Below are positions 9,420-19,521 of a stretch of DNA of 64,000 bases, piece after piece. A program made the translations under genes and the position numbers. The DNA comes from Pseudomonadota bacterium (GTDB lineage: Bacteria; Pseudomonadota; Gammaproteobacteria; Burkholderiales; Thiobacillaceae). The notes beneath the pieces are model-generated. The model had not been told where the DNA came from. It ran no database searches and worked only from the letters and a program-made list of their open reading frames with translations. The first letter of the stretch is position 1, and the number at the start of each line of letters is the position of its first letter. The stretch is taken from assembly GCA_021820845.1 (NCBI GenBank), contig JAKADC010000007.1, positions 1-64,000 on the forward strand. The letters are read 5' to 3'.

Positions 9420-9539
9420 AGCAAGGGTGTGGATTTGAAAACGTCAGCCGGAATTATACGCAGGGCGTGCGGCCGGCGATTCACCAAACATTCACGCGAC
9501 TGACAGCCCGCCGTCACGCTGCGCGGCCATATTGCGCGC

Positions 9540-10496
9540 ATGAAAGCGAACGGGTTGATGACAAACGTGCGACCTCCGTGCGCAGCGCGGCCGCGGCAAG
9601 GCGGGCGCGAGCCCGGCGCCGGCCGGCTCGCGCGGCGCCTCGCGCTCTGGTGGTCGATTCCGGCGACCCTCTTTGCCGCCGACGCGCTGGCGTGGGGACT
9701 GACGACCCACGTCTACTTCGCGCAACTGCTCGCGTGGGCGGTCCCCCTGCTCGATCCCGCCCTGCGGCGTGCGGTGCGGCGATTTCCGCACCGCCTGGCC
9801 GCGGGCGCCTGTCTTCCCGACCTGGCGCTGGTGGGCACGACCGCGGGCACCCGGGCGTTCGACGGCAGCCATCGCTGGGAGACGGCCCACGCCCTGCTGG
9901 ACGCGGCGCACGACGACGAATCGCGCGCCTGCGCGGTCGGCGCGATGAGCCATCTGTGGGTCGACATCATCGCGCACAATCATTTCGTTCCGGCGCATGA
10001 GCACCTGTGGTGGAACGTGCCGATGCTCACGCACGCCGCGGCGGAATGGGCGATGGACCGCCACATCGCGCACCGCCATCGGTCGGAGCCGCGCGCGCTT
10101 TTGCTGCAGGCCGACGACTGGCTCGTCGCGTACGTGGCGCGCAGCTTCGATTGCCCGCCCGCGGCGAGCCGCCGCGCCATCCGCCAGCTCGCGGCCGCCG
10201 AACGCCTGCTGCGGCACAGTCGCCTGCCCCACGCGCTCCACGGCCTGGGGCGGATGCTGGACCGCCAGCTCGCGCCGCGTTTCGATTACTACATCGAGGA
10301 AGTGACGGCGCGCCTGCCGCAGGTGAACCGGGTGCTGGCCGGCGAAGCGCCGGCCTGGCTCGCCGATTGCCCGCCGGTCGCCGTCGCCCGCGAACGCATC
10401 GCCGCGCACGCGCCGGAGCTGGTCGCGTGCCGGCTGCCGTTGCCCGGGGACCTGTTTGAAGCGGAGGCGCCGCCGCGCCTTCGCAACGCCGCCTGA
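9540..10496 (+). CDS. Zinc-dependent phospholipase C-like protein
   Basis: 318 residues. A basic N-terminus leads into a hydrophobic stretch (RRLALWWSIPATLFAADALA, ~32-51) that looks like a secretion signal. Cleavage there would leave Trp52 as the first residue of the mature protein, followed by H57. Further His/Asp-rich blocks (LPDLALVG, HRWETAHALL, GAMSHLWVDIIAHNHF) match the zinc-binding helices of the phospholipase C / S1-P1 nuclease-like family. In the known bacterial enzymes the N-terminal Trp ligates zinc. Substrate and export are inferred. It diverges from the PfkB gene and converges on the PAP2 gene. Confidence 0.72.
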   Translation: MKANGLMTNVRPPCAARPRQGGREPGAGRLARRLALWWSIPATLFAADALAWGLTTHVYFAQLLAWAVPLLDPALRRAVRRFPHRLAAGACLPDLALVGTTAGTRAFDGSHRWETAHALLDAAHDDESRACAVGAMSHLWVDIIAHNHFVPAHEHLWWNVPMLTHAAAEWAMDRHIAHRHRSEPRALLLQADDWLVAYVARSFDCPPAASRRAIRQLAAAERLLRHSRLPHALHGLGRMLDRQLAPRFDYYIEEVTARLPQVNRVLAGEAPAWLADCPPVAVARERIAAHAPELVACRLPLPGDLFEAEAPPRLRNAA

Positions 10497-10520
10497 GAGT
10501 TCCTTTGGCGTCCGGACGCC

Positions 10521-11066
10521 TTACAGCGTCAGCGAAATGGCGGCGATGGCGCCGCCGAGCACCGCCCCCACGAGCACGTCGCTCATGTAGTGCAGCCCCA
10601 GCACGAGGCGCGACAGCGCGACCAGCGCGGTGAACGGCCACAGCAGCCAGCCGAGCGCGGGGTAATAGGCGGTGGCCACGACGCTGAATACCACCGCGTG
10701 AAGCGTGTGGCCGGAAGGAAAACTGAAGCGATCGAGCGGTGCCGTCAGGCAGCAGATCGACGGGCAGGCCTGGTAGGGGCGGGGACGTTCGGTCGCACCT
10801 TTCAGCCACTTGTAGACGAAGGTACCGACGAGTCCTGTCGCGACCATGCGCAGCACGACGGGCAGCGCTTCCGAGCCCTGCCAGGCGAGCAGCGCCAGCA
10901 TCAGCGCGTACCAGAAGACGCCGTTGCCGAGCCGGCTGGCGAGCCGCAGCAGGCCGACCTCCCAGCCGGGCAGGCGCACGCCGTTGAGGCGCTGCAGCCA
11001 GGCGTGTTCGCGTGCGGCGAGCCGGCCGAGGCCGTGGTGGGCGACCAGACTCAGGCGGCGCTGCAT
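10521..11066 (-). CDS. PAP2-family membrane phosphatase
   Basis: 181 residues from the ATG at 11066, which has a GAGGAT ribosome site 7 bases upstream. The three phosphatase motifs are intact: KGATERPRP (K89-P97), FPSGH (116-120) and SRLVLGLHYMSD (S152-D163, with catalytic H159). Four to five membrane helices surround them. PAP2 enzymes remove phosphate from lipids such as phosphatidate or undecaprenyl pyrophosphate at the outer face of the inner membrane. It begins 10 bases after the glycosyltransferase stop, so the two are co-transcribed; a lipid-glycosylation or lipid-recycling role is inference. Confidence 0.9.
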   Translation of the reverse strand: MQRRLSLVAHHGLGRLAAREHAWLQRLNGVRLPGWEVGLLRLASRLGNGVFWYALMLALLAWQGSEALPVVLRMVATGLVGTFVYKWLKGATERPRPYQACPSICCLTAPLDRFSFPSGHTLHAVVFSVVATAYYPALGWLLWPFTALVALSRLVLGLHYMSDVLVGAVLGGAIAAISLTL

Positions 11067-11076
11067 CGCGGTATCC

Positions 11077-12309
11077 TCATGGGCGGGTCGGTGCGGCGGC
11101 CCAGTCCGGCTGGGGCTCGGTCGCGGGTTCCGGCTGGGCAAGCCGCAGCAGCACCTGCTCGAAGCTGTCGACGATGGCGTCCCACGACAGTTGGGCAGCG
11201 CGCGCGGCGGCGGCGGTGCCGAGACGGCGTTGCTGCGCGGCATCGCGTGCCAGCGACACCGCCTGCGCGATGAATTCCGCCGCATCCTCCGGCGGCGCCT
11301 TGAGCCCGTTTTCGCCGTGCCGGATGATCTCATCGGCGGCGGCGCAATCGTAGGCCACCACGGCCAGACCCGACGCCATCGCCTCGATCGTCACGTTGCC
11401 CCAGGTCTCGGTGAGGCTGGGGAACAGGAACACGTCGCCGGACGCGTAATGGGCGGCCAGGTCCGCGCCGGTCCGGGTGCCGCAGAATATCGCGTCCGGG
11501 CGTCTGGCCTGCCAGCCGGCGCGCTCCGGCCCGTCGCCCACGAGCACGAGCCGGGTCGCGGGGTGCGCCTCGCGCATCGCGTCGAAGGCGTCGAACACGA
11601 GCGCGAGATTCTTCTCGGCCGCGAGGCGACCCACGTACAGCGCGACGGTCTCGTCATCGGTCACGCCCCAGCGTGCGCGCAGGGCCGGGTCGCGGCGACC
11701 CGGATGGAACAGCTGGGTGTCGACGCCGCGCCCGATGACCTCGATGTTCTCGTAGCCGTGCGCCAGCAGTTCGCGGCGGATGCCTTCGGTCGGCGCCAGC
11801 GTGACGGCGGCCTTGTTATGGAACTTGCGCAGGTAGGCGACGATGGCCCGGCGCAGCAGGCCGAGGCCGTAGTGGCTGCTGTAGCTGTGGAAATTGGTGT
11901 GGAAGTCGCTCGCCACCGGCAAGCGCAACTTGTTCGCCACCGCGAGCGCCGACCAGCCGAGCGGCCCTTCGGTCGCGATCTGCACCACGTCGGGGCGCTG
12001 GTGCGTCCAGAGGCGGGTCAATGCGGCCTTTGCCGGCAGGCCGACCTTCAGGCCTTCGTAACGCGGCAGCGCGATGCCGCGCTGCAGATGTTCGCTGAAG
12101 CTCGCGGTGGGCTGCGGCTGATCGTCGGCGTGCTGGCGCGGACGGATCAACTGCACCTGATGGTTGCGCACCTGCAGGCCGCCGACCAGGCGGGCGAGCG
12201 TCATGGCGACGCCGTTGACTTCGGGCGGATACGTTTCGGTCACCACCGCGACGCGCAGCTGCGGGCGCATCGACGGCAGCGTCTGGCAGGTGAATTCGGC
12301 TGCGTCCAT
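11077..12309 (-). CDS. Glycosyltransferase family 4 (GT-B fold)
   Basis: 410 residues. The N-domain opens with RVAVVTETYPPEVNGVA, typical of GT4 mannosyl- and glucosyl-transferases that act on lipids. The C-domain contains VLVGDGPER and the donor-binding EX7E motif in LTETWGNVTIEAMASG. A second possible ATG lies 13 codons in, right before the conserved region; neither start has a strong ribosome site. Similar proteins glycosylate phosphatidylinositol or diacylglycerol. The PAP2 phosphatase downstream and diacylglycerol kinase nearby make a glycolipid role plausible but unproven. Confidence 0.9.
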   Translation of the reverse strand: MDAAEFTCQTLPSMRPQLRVAVVTETYPPEVNGVAMTLARLVGGLQVRNHQVQLIRPRQHADDQPQPTASFSEHLQRGIALPRYEGLKVGLPAKAALTRLWTHQRPDVVQIATEGPLGWSALAVANKLRLPVASDFHTNFHSYSSHYGLGLLRRAIVAYLRKFHNKAAVTLAPTEGIRRELLAHGYENIEVIGRGVDTQLFHPGRRDPALRARWGVTDDETVALYVGRLAAEKNLALVFDAFDAMREAHPATRLVLVGDGPERAGWQARRPDAIFCGTRTGADLAAHYASGDVFLFPSLTETWGNVTIEAMASGLAVVAYDCAAADEIIRHGENGLKAPPEDAAEFIAQAVSLARDAAQQRRLGTAAAARAAQLSWDAIVDSFEQVLLRLAQPEPATEPQPDWAAAPTRP

Positions 12310-12426
12310 GGCAGCAGCATGGGCCAGCCGTGAGTCAAAACGATGACGCGGGCGTGATGGTTTGATGAATCCGCGGGTCAGGCGGCAACGCGACGGCTCG
12401 TTTGAGCCCGTCGCGCGGCGGGCCGC

Positions 12427-12804
12427 TCAGCCGGCCAGCACGAGCGCCCACACGGCGACCGCGTTGACCAGCGCGATCATCACCGCCGCGCTGCCCATGT
12501 CCTTGGCACGCTTGATGAGCTGATGGTGCTCGAGGGAAATGCGGTCGACCGCCGCCTCGAGCGCCGAGTTCAGCAGTTCGACGATCAGCACCAGCAGGAC
12601 CGCGCCGATCATCAGCGCGCGGCCGATCCCAGTCGGCCCCAGGTAGAGCGCGAGCGGGATCATGAGGAGCGCGAGGAATGTTTCCTGGCGGAAGGCATCC
12701 TCGTGCCGGAACGCGGCGGCGAGCCCGGCCCACGAATAGCCGGCCGCGTTGATGATCCGGGCAAGCCCGGTCTTTCCCTTGTACGGGCTGACGGGCTCGC
12801 TCAT
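12427..12804 (-). CDS. dgkA: Diacylglycerol kinase
   Basis: 125 residues, the standard size of the small trimeric membrane kinase. The family signature [14 protein letters not shown] followed by AKDMGSAAV is complete, and three membrane helices are visible. The enzyme phosphorylates diacylglycerol to phosphatidate in the inner membrane. The ATG overlaps the gcvPB stop (ATGA, 12801-12804). It is therefore the last gene of the glycine-cleavage transcript, a pairing with no evident metabolic reason. The 117 bases downstream hold a GC-rich hairpin at about 12389-12414 without a T-run. Confidence 0.96.
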   Translation of the reverse strand: MSEPVSPYKGKTGLARIINAAGYSWAGLAAAFRHEDAFRQETFLALLMIPLALYLGPTGIGRALMIGAVLLVLIVELLNSALEAAVDRISLEHHQLIKRAKDMGSAAVMIALVNAVAVWALVLAG

Positions 12805-14264
12805 GCGCTGGCGGGCAGCGCCGGCCTGTAGGCCAGGTCGAGTTCGCGTGCCGCCCTGACGTCGTCCAGGCGCCGCACCGGCAGGCTGTAGGGCGCGCCC
12901 TTCACCAGGTCCGGCGTGGTCTCGGCTTCGCGCTTGATCGCGACCATGGCGTCGACGAAGCCGTCGAGCGTCTCGCGGCTTTCGGTTTCGGTCGGTTCGA
13001 TCAGCAGGCACTCGGGCACCAGCAGCGGGAAGTAGGTGGTCGGCGCGTGGTAGCCGTAGTCGAGCAGGCGCTTGGCGAAATCCATGGCGGACACGCCGGT
13101 CGCATCCTTGAGCTTCTTCAGCGTCACGATGAACTCATGGCTTGCGCGCCGGCTGGGATAGGCAAGTTCGAAGCCGGCGTCGCGCAGGCGCGCCATCAGG
13201 TAGTTGGCGTTGAGCGTCGCGTACTCGGCGACGCGATGCATGCCTTCGCGGCCCAAAAGCCGCGCATAGACGTAGGCGCGCATCAGCACGCCGGCGTTGC
13301 CCATGTTGGCCGACATGCGGCCGATCGACAGCGGCAGGTCGGCCTCGGTCGCGAGCCGGTAGAAGCCGTTGTCGTTGAGCACCAGCGGGATCGGCATGAA
13401 GGGCAGCAGGCGCTGGGAGACGCCCACCGGGCCCGCGCCCGGCCCGCCGCCGCCGTGCGGCGTGGAAAACGTCTTGTGCAGGTTCATGTGGATGACGTCG
13501 AAGCCCATGTCGCCGGGACGCACCTTGCCGAGGATCGCGTTGAGGTTGGCGCCGTCGTAGTAGAGCAACCCGCCCGCGTCGTGGACGATCTTCTGGATCT
13601 CGGCGATGGTCTGCTCGAACACGCCGAGCGTCGACGGGTTGGTCAGCATGAGGCCGGCGGTCTGCGGGCCGACGGCTGCGCGCAGCGCTTCGAGATCGAC
13701 CGCGCCGGTGGCGTCGGTGGGAATCTCCTTCACCGCGTAGCCGCACATCGTCGCGGTCGCCGGGTTGGTGCCGTGCGCCGCGTCGGGGACGATGATCTCG
13801 CGGCGCACCGCATCGCCCTTCGCGTCATGGTAGGCGCGGATCATCGCGACCCCGGCGAATTCGCCGTGCGCGCCCGCCATCGGCGCCATCGACACGCCGG
13901 CCATGCCGGTCACGTCCTTCAGCATCTCCTGCAGCTCGAACATGCTGGCGAGGAAACCCTGGCCCGTCTCGTCCGGAGAAGCCGGATGCCGCGCCAGGAA
14001 CTGCGGCAGCATCGCGAGCGAATTGCACGCGCGCGGGTTGTACTTCATCGTGCACGAGCCGAGCGGGTAGAACTGCGTGTCGATCGAGAAGTTCTTCTGG
14101 CTCAGGCGCGTGTAGTGGCGCACGACGTCGAGCTCGGAGACTTCGGGCAGCGCGGGCGCGTCCTTGCGGCGCAGTTCCGCCGGCAGGTCGTCGAGGCTGC
14201 CGCCGGCGGCGGGCAGCTGGGCGGCGGCGGTGCGGCCGGGACGGGAATGGTCGAATATCAGCAT
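12801..14264 (-). CDS. gcvPB: Glycine dehydrogenase (decarboxylating) subunit 2
   Basis: 487 residues. This is the C-terminal half of the P-protein in organisms with a split enzyme. The PLP lysine is K264 in [16 protein letters not shown]. With GcvPA it decarboxylates glycine and passes the aminomethyl group to lipoyl-GcvH. It is the fifth glycine-cleavage-operon position after gcvT, gcvH and gcvPA, but separated from gcvPA by the DUF3144-like gene and tpx. The stop overlaps the dgkA start. Confidence 0.97.
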   Translation of the reverse strand: MLIFDHSRPGRTAAAQLPAAGGSLDDLPAELRRKDAPALPEVSELDVVRHYTRLSQKNFSIDTQFYPLGSCTMKYNPRACNSLAMLPQFLARHPASPDETGQGFLASMFELQEMLKDVTGMAGVSMAPMAGAHGEFAGVAMIRAYHDAKGDAVRREIIVPDAAHGTNPATATMCGYAVKEIPTDATGAVDLEALRAAVGPQTAGLMLTNPSTLGVFEQTIAEIQKIVHDAGGLLYYDGANLNAILGKVRPGDMGFDVIHMNLHKTFSTPHGGGGPGAGPVGVSQRLLPFMPIPLVLNDNGFYRLATEADLPLSIGRMSANMGNAGVLMRAYVYARLLGREGMHRVAEYATLNANYLMARLRDAGFELAYPSRRASHEFIVTLKKLKDATGVSAMDFAKRLLDYGYHAPTTYFPLLVPECLLIEPTETESRETLDGFVDAMVAIKREAETTPDLVKGAPYSLPVRRLDDVRAARELDLAYRPALPASA

Positions 14265-14304
14265 GGTCAGGGTCTTGTTCTCCGCGAAGGAAGCGGACGG
14301 AAAA

Positions 14305-14796
14305 TCACTTCAGTGCAGCCAGCGCGGCCTCGTAGTTCGGCTCCTGCTTGATCTCGGGGACGAGCTCGGCGTGAAGCACCTTATTCTTTTCGTCGAGCAC
14401 GACCACGGCACGCGCGGTGATGCCGGCGAGCGGCCCGCTGGTGATGGCGACGCCGTAGTTCTTCATGAAGTCCGCGCCGCGCATGGTCGACAGCGTCACC
14501 ACGTTGTTGGTGCTTTCGGCGCCGCAGAAGCGGCTCATCGCGAACGGCAGGTCGGCCGAGATGATCAGCACGGCGGTATTGCCGACGGCCGCGTCGTTGA
14601 ATTTTTTCGTCGAGGTCGCGCACACCGGGGTGTCGAGGCTCGGCACGATGTTGAGGATCTTCTTCTTGCCGGCGAAGTCGGCCAGCGAGACGTCGGCCAG
14701 ATCCTTGTTGACCAGCTTGAAGTCGGGCGCGGTATCGCCGACCTTGGGGAAGTTGCCTGCGACGTCGATGGGGGTGCCGCCTAGAGTCACTGCCAT
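14305..14796 (-). CDS. tpx: Thiol peroxidase (atypical 2-Cys peroxiredoxin)
   Basis: 163 residues, the usual Tpx length. The peroxidatic cysteine is C59 in [12 protein letters not shown], and the resolving cysteine is C91 in SRFCGAES. It reduces hydrogen peroxide and lipid hydroperoxides using thioredoxin. It sits between the two glycine-decarboxylase subunit genes on the same strand, with 40 bases to gcvPB and about 58 bases from the upstream gene. Co-expression with glycine cleavage is therefore probable, although an internal promoter cannot be excluded. Confidence 0.97.
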   Translation of the reverse strand: MAVTLGGTPIDVAGNFPKVGDTAPDFKLVNKDLADVSLADFAGKKKILNIVPSLDTPVCATSTKKFNDAAVGNTAVLIISADLPFAMSRFCGAESTNNVVTLSTMRGADFMKNYGVAITSGPLAGITARAVVVLDEKNKVLHAELVPEIKQEPNYEAALAALK

Positions 14797-14854
14797 GTCT
14801 GCTCTCCTTGAATGCGTCGATCGAATGCCGGGCGGGTTTCATGCCCGGCGCGTT

Positions 14855-15148
14855 TCATGACGGCTGCTGGTTCTGCTCGTCATAGCGGGCCATGTGCTCG
14901 TCGAGGTTCTCGCGCAGCATGGCTTCGTACTGTTTCATGAAGTAGGCGATCGCGGATTCCTTCTCCGCGATCAGTTGCGCCTTGCTCTCCGTCGCCGCGG
15001 CGATGACGAAGGCATTGAACCGGGCCGCGGCGAACAGCGCCGCCGCGCTGACCCGGCTGGGCTTCGCCTCGTCCAGGTGGCCGTTGGCGACCTGAATGAA
15101 GGAGTCGGCCATGTCCCAGAATTGCTTGTCGCGAAGGATGTCGCTCAT
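14855..15148 (-). CDS. DUF3144-like small protein of unknown function
   Basis: 97 residues, helical and acidic, with no membrane segment or signal. The blocks FWDMADSFIQVANG and ALFAAARFNAFVIAA resemble DUF3144 as I remember it. A charged C-terminal helix (YEAMLRENLDEHMARYDE) follows. The gene starts 12 bases after the gcvPA stop and reads in the same direction, so it belongs to the glycine-cleavage transcript. Function is unknown, and I would not infer one from position alone. Confidence 0.75.
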   Translation of the reverse strand: MSDILRDKQFWDMADSFIQVANGHLDEAKPSRVSAAALFAAARFNAFVIAAATESKAQLIAEKESAIAYFMKQYEAMLRENLDEHMARYDEQNQQPS

Positions 15149-15160
15149 GTCCTGCTCCGG

Positions 15161-16537
15161 CTAGCTCTTGTACGCGCACGGCGGGGCTTCGCGCCGCTTC
15201 GACAGGATGCGCTCCATCTGTTGCACGTAGCGGTCGAGATCGGCAGCGGTCTTGGTTTCGGTGACGCATACCAGGATCGCCTGCCCGAGCTCGGGATACC
15301 AGCCGGAGATGTCGAGTCCGCCGAGGATGCCCTGCGCGCGCAGCGCCCGCAGCACGTCCTTCGCGTTGTCGGCAAGCTTCAGCACCACCTCGTGGAAGAA
15401 GGGGCTGGCGAACGCGCGCGTCACGCCCGGGATCGCCGCGAGCCGGTCGGCCAGCGCGACCGTGCCGGCATGGCTCGCCGCAGCGACTTTCGCCAGGCCC
15501 TGCGGTCCCAGCAGTGCCATGTACTGGGTCGCCGCGGTGACCACGAGGCCCTGGTTGGTGCAGATGTTGGAGGTGGCCTTGGAGCGGCGGATGTGTTGCT
15601 CGCGCGCCTGCAGCGTCAGTGCGAAGCCCGGCTTGCCGTCGAGGTCGACGGTGCGGCCGACGAGGCGCCCCGGCATCTGCCGCACGAACGCCTGGCGGCA
15701 GCACATGAAGCCGAAGTACGGCCCGCCGGATGCCATCGGCGCACCGAGCGGCTGGCCTTCGCCGACCGCGATGTCGGCGCCATTCGTTCCCCAGCGGCCG
15801 GGCGCCTCCAGCACCGCCAGCGTGGTGGGGTTGACCAGCGCGATCGCCAGCGCGCCCTGGGCGTGCGCCCAGTCGGTCATGGCGTGGACGTCTTCCAGCA
15901 CGCCGAAGAAGTTGGGCTGCGGGATCACCAGGCCGGCGAAGCTGCCTGACTCGGCCGGCAGCATGGTTTTTCCGGTGGCGGCGTCGTAGTCGAGCTCGAC
16001 CAGCTCGATGCCCTGGTTCCTCACGGTGGTGTCGACCACGCGGCGATAGATTGGGTGCACCGTCTTCGGAATCAGCACGCGGCGCGAGGTCTTGTGGGAG
16101 CGGACCGCCATGAGCACCGCTTCGGCGAGCGCGGAGGCGCCGTCGTACAGGGATGCGTTCGACACGTCGAGCCCGGTCAGCCGGGTCATCATGGTCTGGT
16201 ATTCGTAGATCAGCTGCAGCGTGCCCTGGCTCGCCTCGGCCTGATAGGGCGTGTAGGCGGAATAGAACTCGCCGCGCGTCGTGATCTGCCAGATCGCCGC
16301 GGGGATGTGGTGCTCGTAGACGCCGGCGCCGATGAAGCTGGACCAGAAGCCGTCCTGCGACGCGCGTTCCTGCATCAACCGCGTTACCGCCATTTCGGGC
16401 AGGCCTTCGGGCACGTCCCCGAGCTTGCCGGTCTTCAGCGCGGGCGGGATTTCATCGAACAGGTCCTCGATGCGCTCGGCGCCGATGGCGCCGAGCATGG
16501 CGGACACGTCTTCTTCAGTATGGGGAATGAAGGGCAT
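15161..16537 (-). CDS. gcvPA: Glycine dehydrogenase (decarboxylating) subunit 1
   Basis: 458 residues, matching the N-terminal half of the P-protein as a separate subunit. It starts [15 protein letters not shown] and contains the family blocks [33 protein letters not shown] and FTLTLQ-like region ahead of ATSNICTNQ. It forms a heterotetramer with GcvPB. It lies 78 bases after gcvH in the riboswitch-led operon. The split enzyme is common in bacteria and archaea but differs from the single-chain GcvP of most gammaproteobacteria. Confidence 0.97.
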   Translation of the reverse strand: MPFIPHTEEDVSAMLGAIGAERIEDLFDEIPPALKTGKLGDVPEGLPEMAVTRLMQERASQDGFWSSFIGAGVYEHHIPAAIWQITTRGEFYSAYTPYQAEASQGTLQLIYEYQTMMTRLTGLDVSNASLYDGASALAEAVLMAVRSHKTSRRVLIPKTVHPIYRRVVDTTVRNQGIELVELDYDAATGKTMLPAESGSFAGLVIPQPNFFGVLEDVHAMTDWAHAQGALAIALVNPTTLAVLEAPGRWGTNGADIAVGEGQPLGAPMASGGPYFGFMCCRQAFVRQMPGRLVGRTVDLDGKPGFALTLQAREQHIRRSKATSNICTNQGLVVTAATQYMALLGPQGLAKVAAASHAGTVALADRLAAIPGVTRAFASPFFHEVVLKLADNAKDVLRALRAQGILGGLDISGWYPELGQAILVCVTETKTAADLDRYVQQMERILSKRREAPPCAYKS

Positions 16538-16615
16538 GGTTCAAAACCTTGTTGTCCGTCGATGGACGCGAAAGCGCCGACGCGCGTTTCGCCCGGGCCG
16601 TCGCGGACGGGAAAA

Positions 16616-17005
16616 TCAATGGGCTTCCGACTCGACCAGCTTCTGATAAGCCGCGGCATCCAGCAACGTGCCGACATCGGCCGGATTGGCCGGCTTCATC
16701 TTGAACAGCCAGGCGGCGTAGGCGTCCTTGTTCACCGACTCGGGGCTGGCTTCGACTTCGCCGTTGGCGGCGACGACTTCGCCGGCGACGGGTGCGTAGA
16801 CGTCCGATGCCGCCTTCACCGATTCGACCACCGCGCATTCCTCGCCCTTGTTGAGCACGCGGCCCTGAGCGGGGTTCTCGACGAACACCATGTCGCCCAG
16901 AAGGTCCTGGGCGTGATGCGTGATGCCCACGGTCAAGGTGCCGTCGGCTTCGACGCGCACCCACTCGTGGCTGGGCGTGTATTTGAGGTCAGCGGGAATG
17001 CTCAT
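16616..17005 (-). CDS. gcvH: Glycine cleavage system H protein (lipoyl carrier)
   Basis: 129 residues. The lipoylated lysine is K64 in [16 protein letters not shown]. The protein carries the aminomethyl intermediate from the P-protein to GcvT and is reoxidised by dihydrolipoamide dehydrogenase, whose gene is not in this window. It is second in the operon, about 50 bases after gcvT. Confidence 0.98.
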   Translation of the reverse strand: MSIPADLKYTPSHEWVRVEADGTLTVGITHHAQDLLGDMVFVENPAQGRVLNKGEECAVVESVKAASDVYAPVAGEVVAANGEVEASPESVNKDAYAAWLFKMKPANPADVGTLLDAAAYQKLVESEAH

Positions 17006-17054
17006 GTTTGCTCCAATGATCAGGGGCGATCCGCAGGCATGCGGACCGGTTCAT

Positions 17055-18149
<1,095 letters not shown>

Positions 18150-18163
18150 AGGGGCAACCAAAA

Positions 18164-18197
18164 ATAAAAAAGGGTGAAGCGCGGATTCGCTTCACCC
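18164..18197 (-). terminator. Terminator forming the riboswitch expression platform
   Basis: On the minus strand a 10-bp stem (GGGTGAAGCG with CGCTTCACCC, 18172-18181 and 18188-18197) is followed by TTTTTTATTT. Its 5' arm shares bases with the 3' side of the second aptamer's closing helix, so the two structures exclude each other. This is the layout of a glycine-on antitermination switch ahead of gcvT. Confidence 0.85.
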
Positions 18198-18412
18198 CTC
18201 TGTCCTTGGTACCTGAGAGATTACGGACGCCGGTTTGACCACACCAGCGGGCCGCTGCCCCTTCGGTGGCAGCCGCGCTGATTCGCTGCGACTGCGCTCT
18301 CCAGAGTGTATTCCCGGAATGTTCGCCGGGTGTTGCGGTCCTTTTGCCTGAGCGATTCCGGGTGGGTTACGCCTTCGGCGGCACGAGGCTCGTGCGCTCT
18401 CCCGCAACGGGA
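18194..18412 (-). promoter_or_regulatory. Tandem glycine riboswitch
   Basis: Two glycine aptamers are recognisable on the minus strand. Aptamer 1 spans about 18411-18331: GGGAGAGCGC, then GCCGAAGG, then CGCTCAGGCAAAAGGACCGC, closed by GTTGCGG pairing with CCGCAAC. Aptamer 2 spans about 18308-18194: CTGGAGAGCGC, CACCGAAGGGG, then TCTCAGGTACCAAGGACAGAGG. The order and conserved cores are those of the cooperative gcvT riboswitch. Glycine should turn on the downstream gcvT-gcvH-gcvPA series. Confidence 0.95.
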
Positions 18413-18418
18413 GTGCGA

Positions 18419-18424
18419 ACTATA
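18419..18424 (-). promoter_or_regulatory. -10 box of the glycine-cleavage promoter
   Basis: A TATAGT hexamer on the minus strand places the start of transcription 5-8 bases later, just before the first riboswitch aptamer. No good -35 hexamer is seen 16-18 bases upstream, so the assignment rests on position and the -10 match. Confidence 0.5.
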
Positions 18425-18462
18425 CCGAAGAAGCGCCGGGCTCACCAGCCTCGCGCGAAACC

Positions 18463-19521
18463 TCAATACGCCAGCTGCAAATCGAAGCCCATCGGCGTCA
18501 CATCACGCACGGTGAGCGGCAGGCTCAGCGCCTGTTCGCTGAGCGCGGGAATGCCGGCGGCGATGCGTTGCGGGTCGCCAAGGTATTCGCTCGGCGCGAA
18601 GCTGCGTCGGGCCAACGGCTGGTTGCCCTGGTCGGTCAGGGTGAGCACCAGCATCGGCCACGCCTGAACATGGCTGGCGCGGTTGCCCAGGGTGAGCGTG
18701 AGCCTGAAACGGCCGCTGGCCTCGGTCTGCAGGTCGGAGCCGATGATTTGCAGCTCGGAAAGATTTTTTGGCAGCGAAAGCGTGCAGCCGAGCACCGCGC
18801 AGACTTGTTCGAAGGCGGGGCGGGTCTGCGGCAGCTGGCTGACCACGCTGTCGCGCAGGAAATAGGCGGTTTGTGCAAGCAGGGTCACCAGCAGCAGCAC
18901 GCCCGCCGTCGCCCATGCCCAGGACCGGCTCCGGCGCGGCGGCGGCGACGCGCGCATGCTGCGGTCCGAGGGGTCGGCCCGGTATTCGACGTGAGCCGCC
19001 GCGCGGGCGGGCGCGGAAACCGGCGCCGACGGAGGCACGGATATGCGGGCCGTTGCAGGCTGTTCCGGCGGATACTTCGAGGGTTCGGGGTAGATCTGCG
19101 GCAGCGGGCCGAGATCTTCGGGCACGGAAAACTCGGGGTCGATGATGATGATCGACGGAATGTCGAGCGGCGTCTCCCGCTGGATGATCCCTTGGGGCGC
19201 GTCCGCATCCTGCGCGTGCCCGCCGTCGGCCCCGTCGTCTTGCGTTTCCTCCGCCGCCGCGCCTTCGGTGGCAGCGGCGACGGACACCGACGGGGCCTCA
19301 TCGTGTTCGGCAGGCGCCGCGGCTTCCGGCGGCGGCGCAGCGTCAGGAATCTGGCTTTCGGCCGCAGGCAGCGGCGAGCCGTCTTCCAGGAGCAGGCTCG
19401 GACGCGCGTCGAAGGCGGCGCCGCACACGCTGCACTGCACCCAGCCTTGCGCCGCCCCGAGCTGGTCGGCGCCAAGGCGGAATATCGTCGTGCAATGTGG
19501 GCAAGTGGTGCGGTAGTTCAC
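18463..19521 (-). CDS. Zinc-ribbon (MJ0042/DUF3426) membrane protein
   Basis: 352 residues from a GTG at 19521 that overlaps the prmA stop (GTGA). The N-terminus is a zinc ribbon with CPHC at 7-10 and CSVC at 30-33. A long acidic, Pro/Ala-rich linker follows (about 40-190), then one membrane helix (WATAGVLLLVTLLAQTAYFL) and a C-terminal domain of the DUF3426 type. The family usually lies directly behind prmA in betaproteobacteria. Function is unknown; a membrane-anchored regulator or scaffold is a guess. Upstream in-frame codons are Arg/Pro-rich shadow of prmA. Confidence 0.85.
   Translation of the reverse strand: MNYRTTCPHCTTIFRLGADQLGAAQGWVQCSVCGAAFDARPSLLLEDGSPLPAAESQIPDAAPPPEAAAPAEHDEAPSVSVAAATEGAAAEETQDDGADGGHAQDADAPQGIIQRETPLDIPSIIIIDPEFSVPEDLGPLPQIYPEPSKYPPEQPATARISVPPSAPVSAPARAAAHVEYRADPSDRSMRASPPPRRSRSWAWATAGVLLLVTLLAQTAYFLRDSVVSQLPQTRPAFEQVCAVLGCTLSLPKNLSELQIIGSDLQTEASGRFRLTLTLGNRASHVQAWPMLVLTLTDQGNQPLARRSFAPSEYLGDPQRIAAGIPALSEQALSLPLTVRDVTPMGFDLQLAY

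Noticed and set aside
10509-10522. GGCGTC-CG-GACGCC palindrome between the phospholipase-like and PAP2 genes as a terminator
   Set aside because: Only a 6-bp stem with a 2-base centre and no T-run in either direction.
12389-12414. GC-rich hairpin downstream of the glycosyltransferase and dgkA ends as a terminator
   Set aside because: The stem has a bulge and no following T-run; not enough to call.
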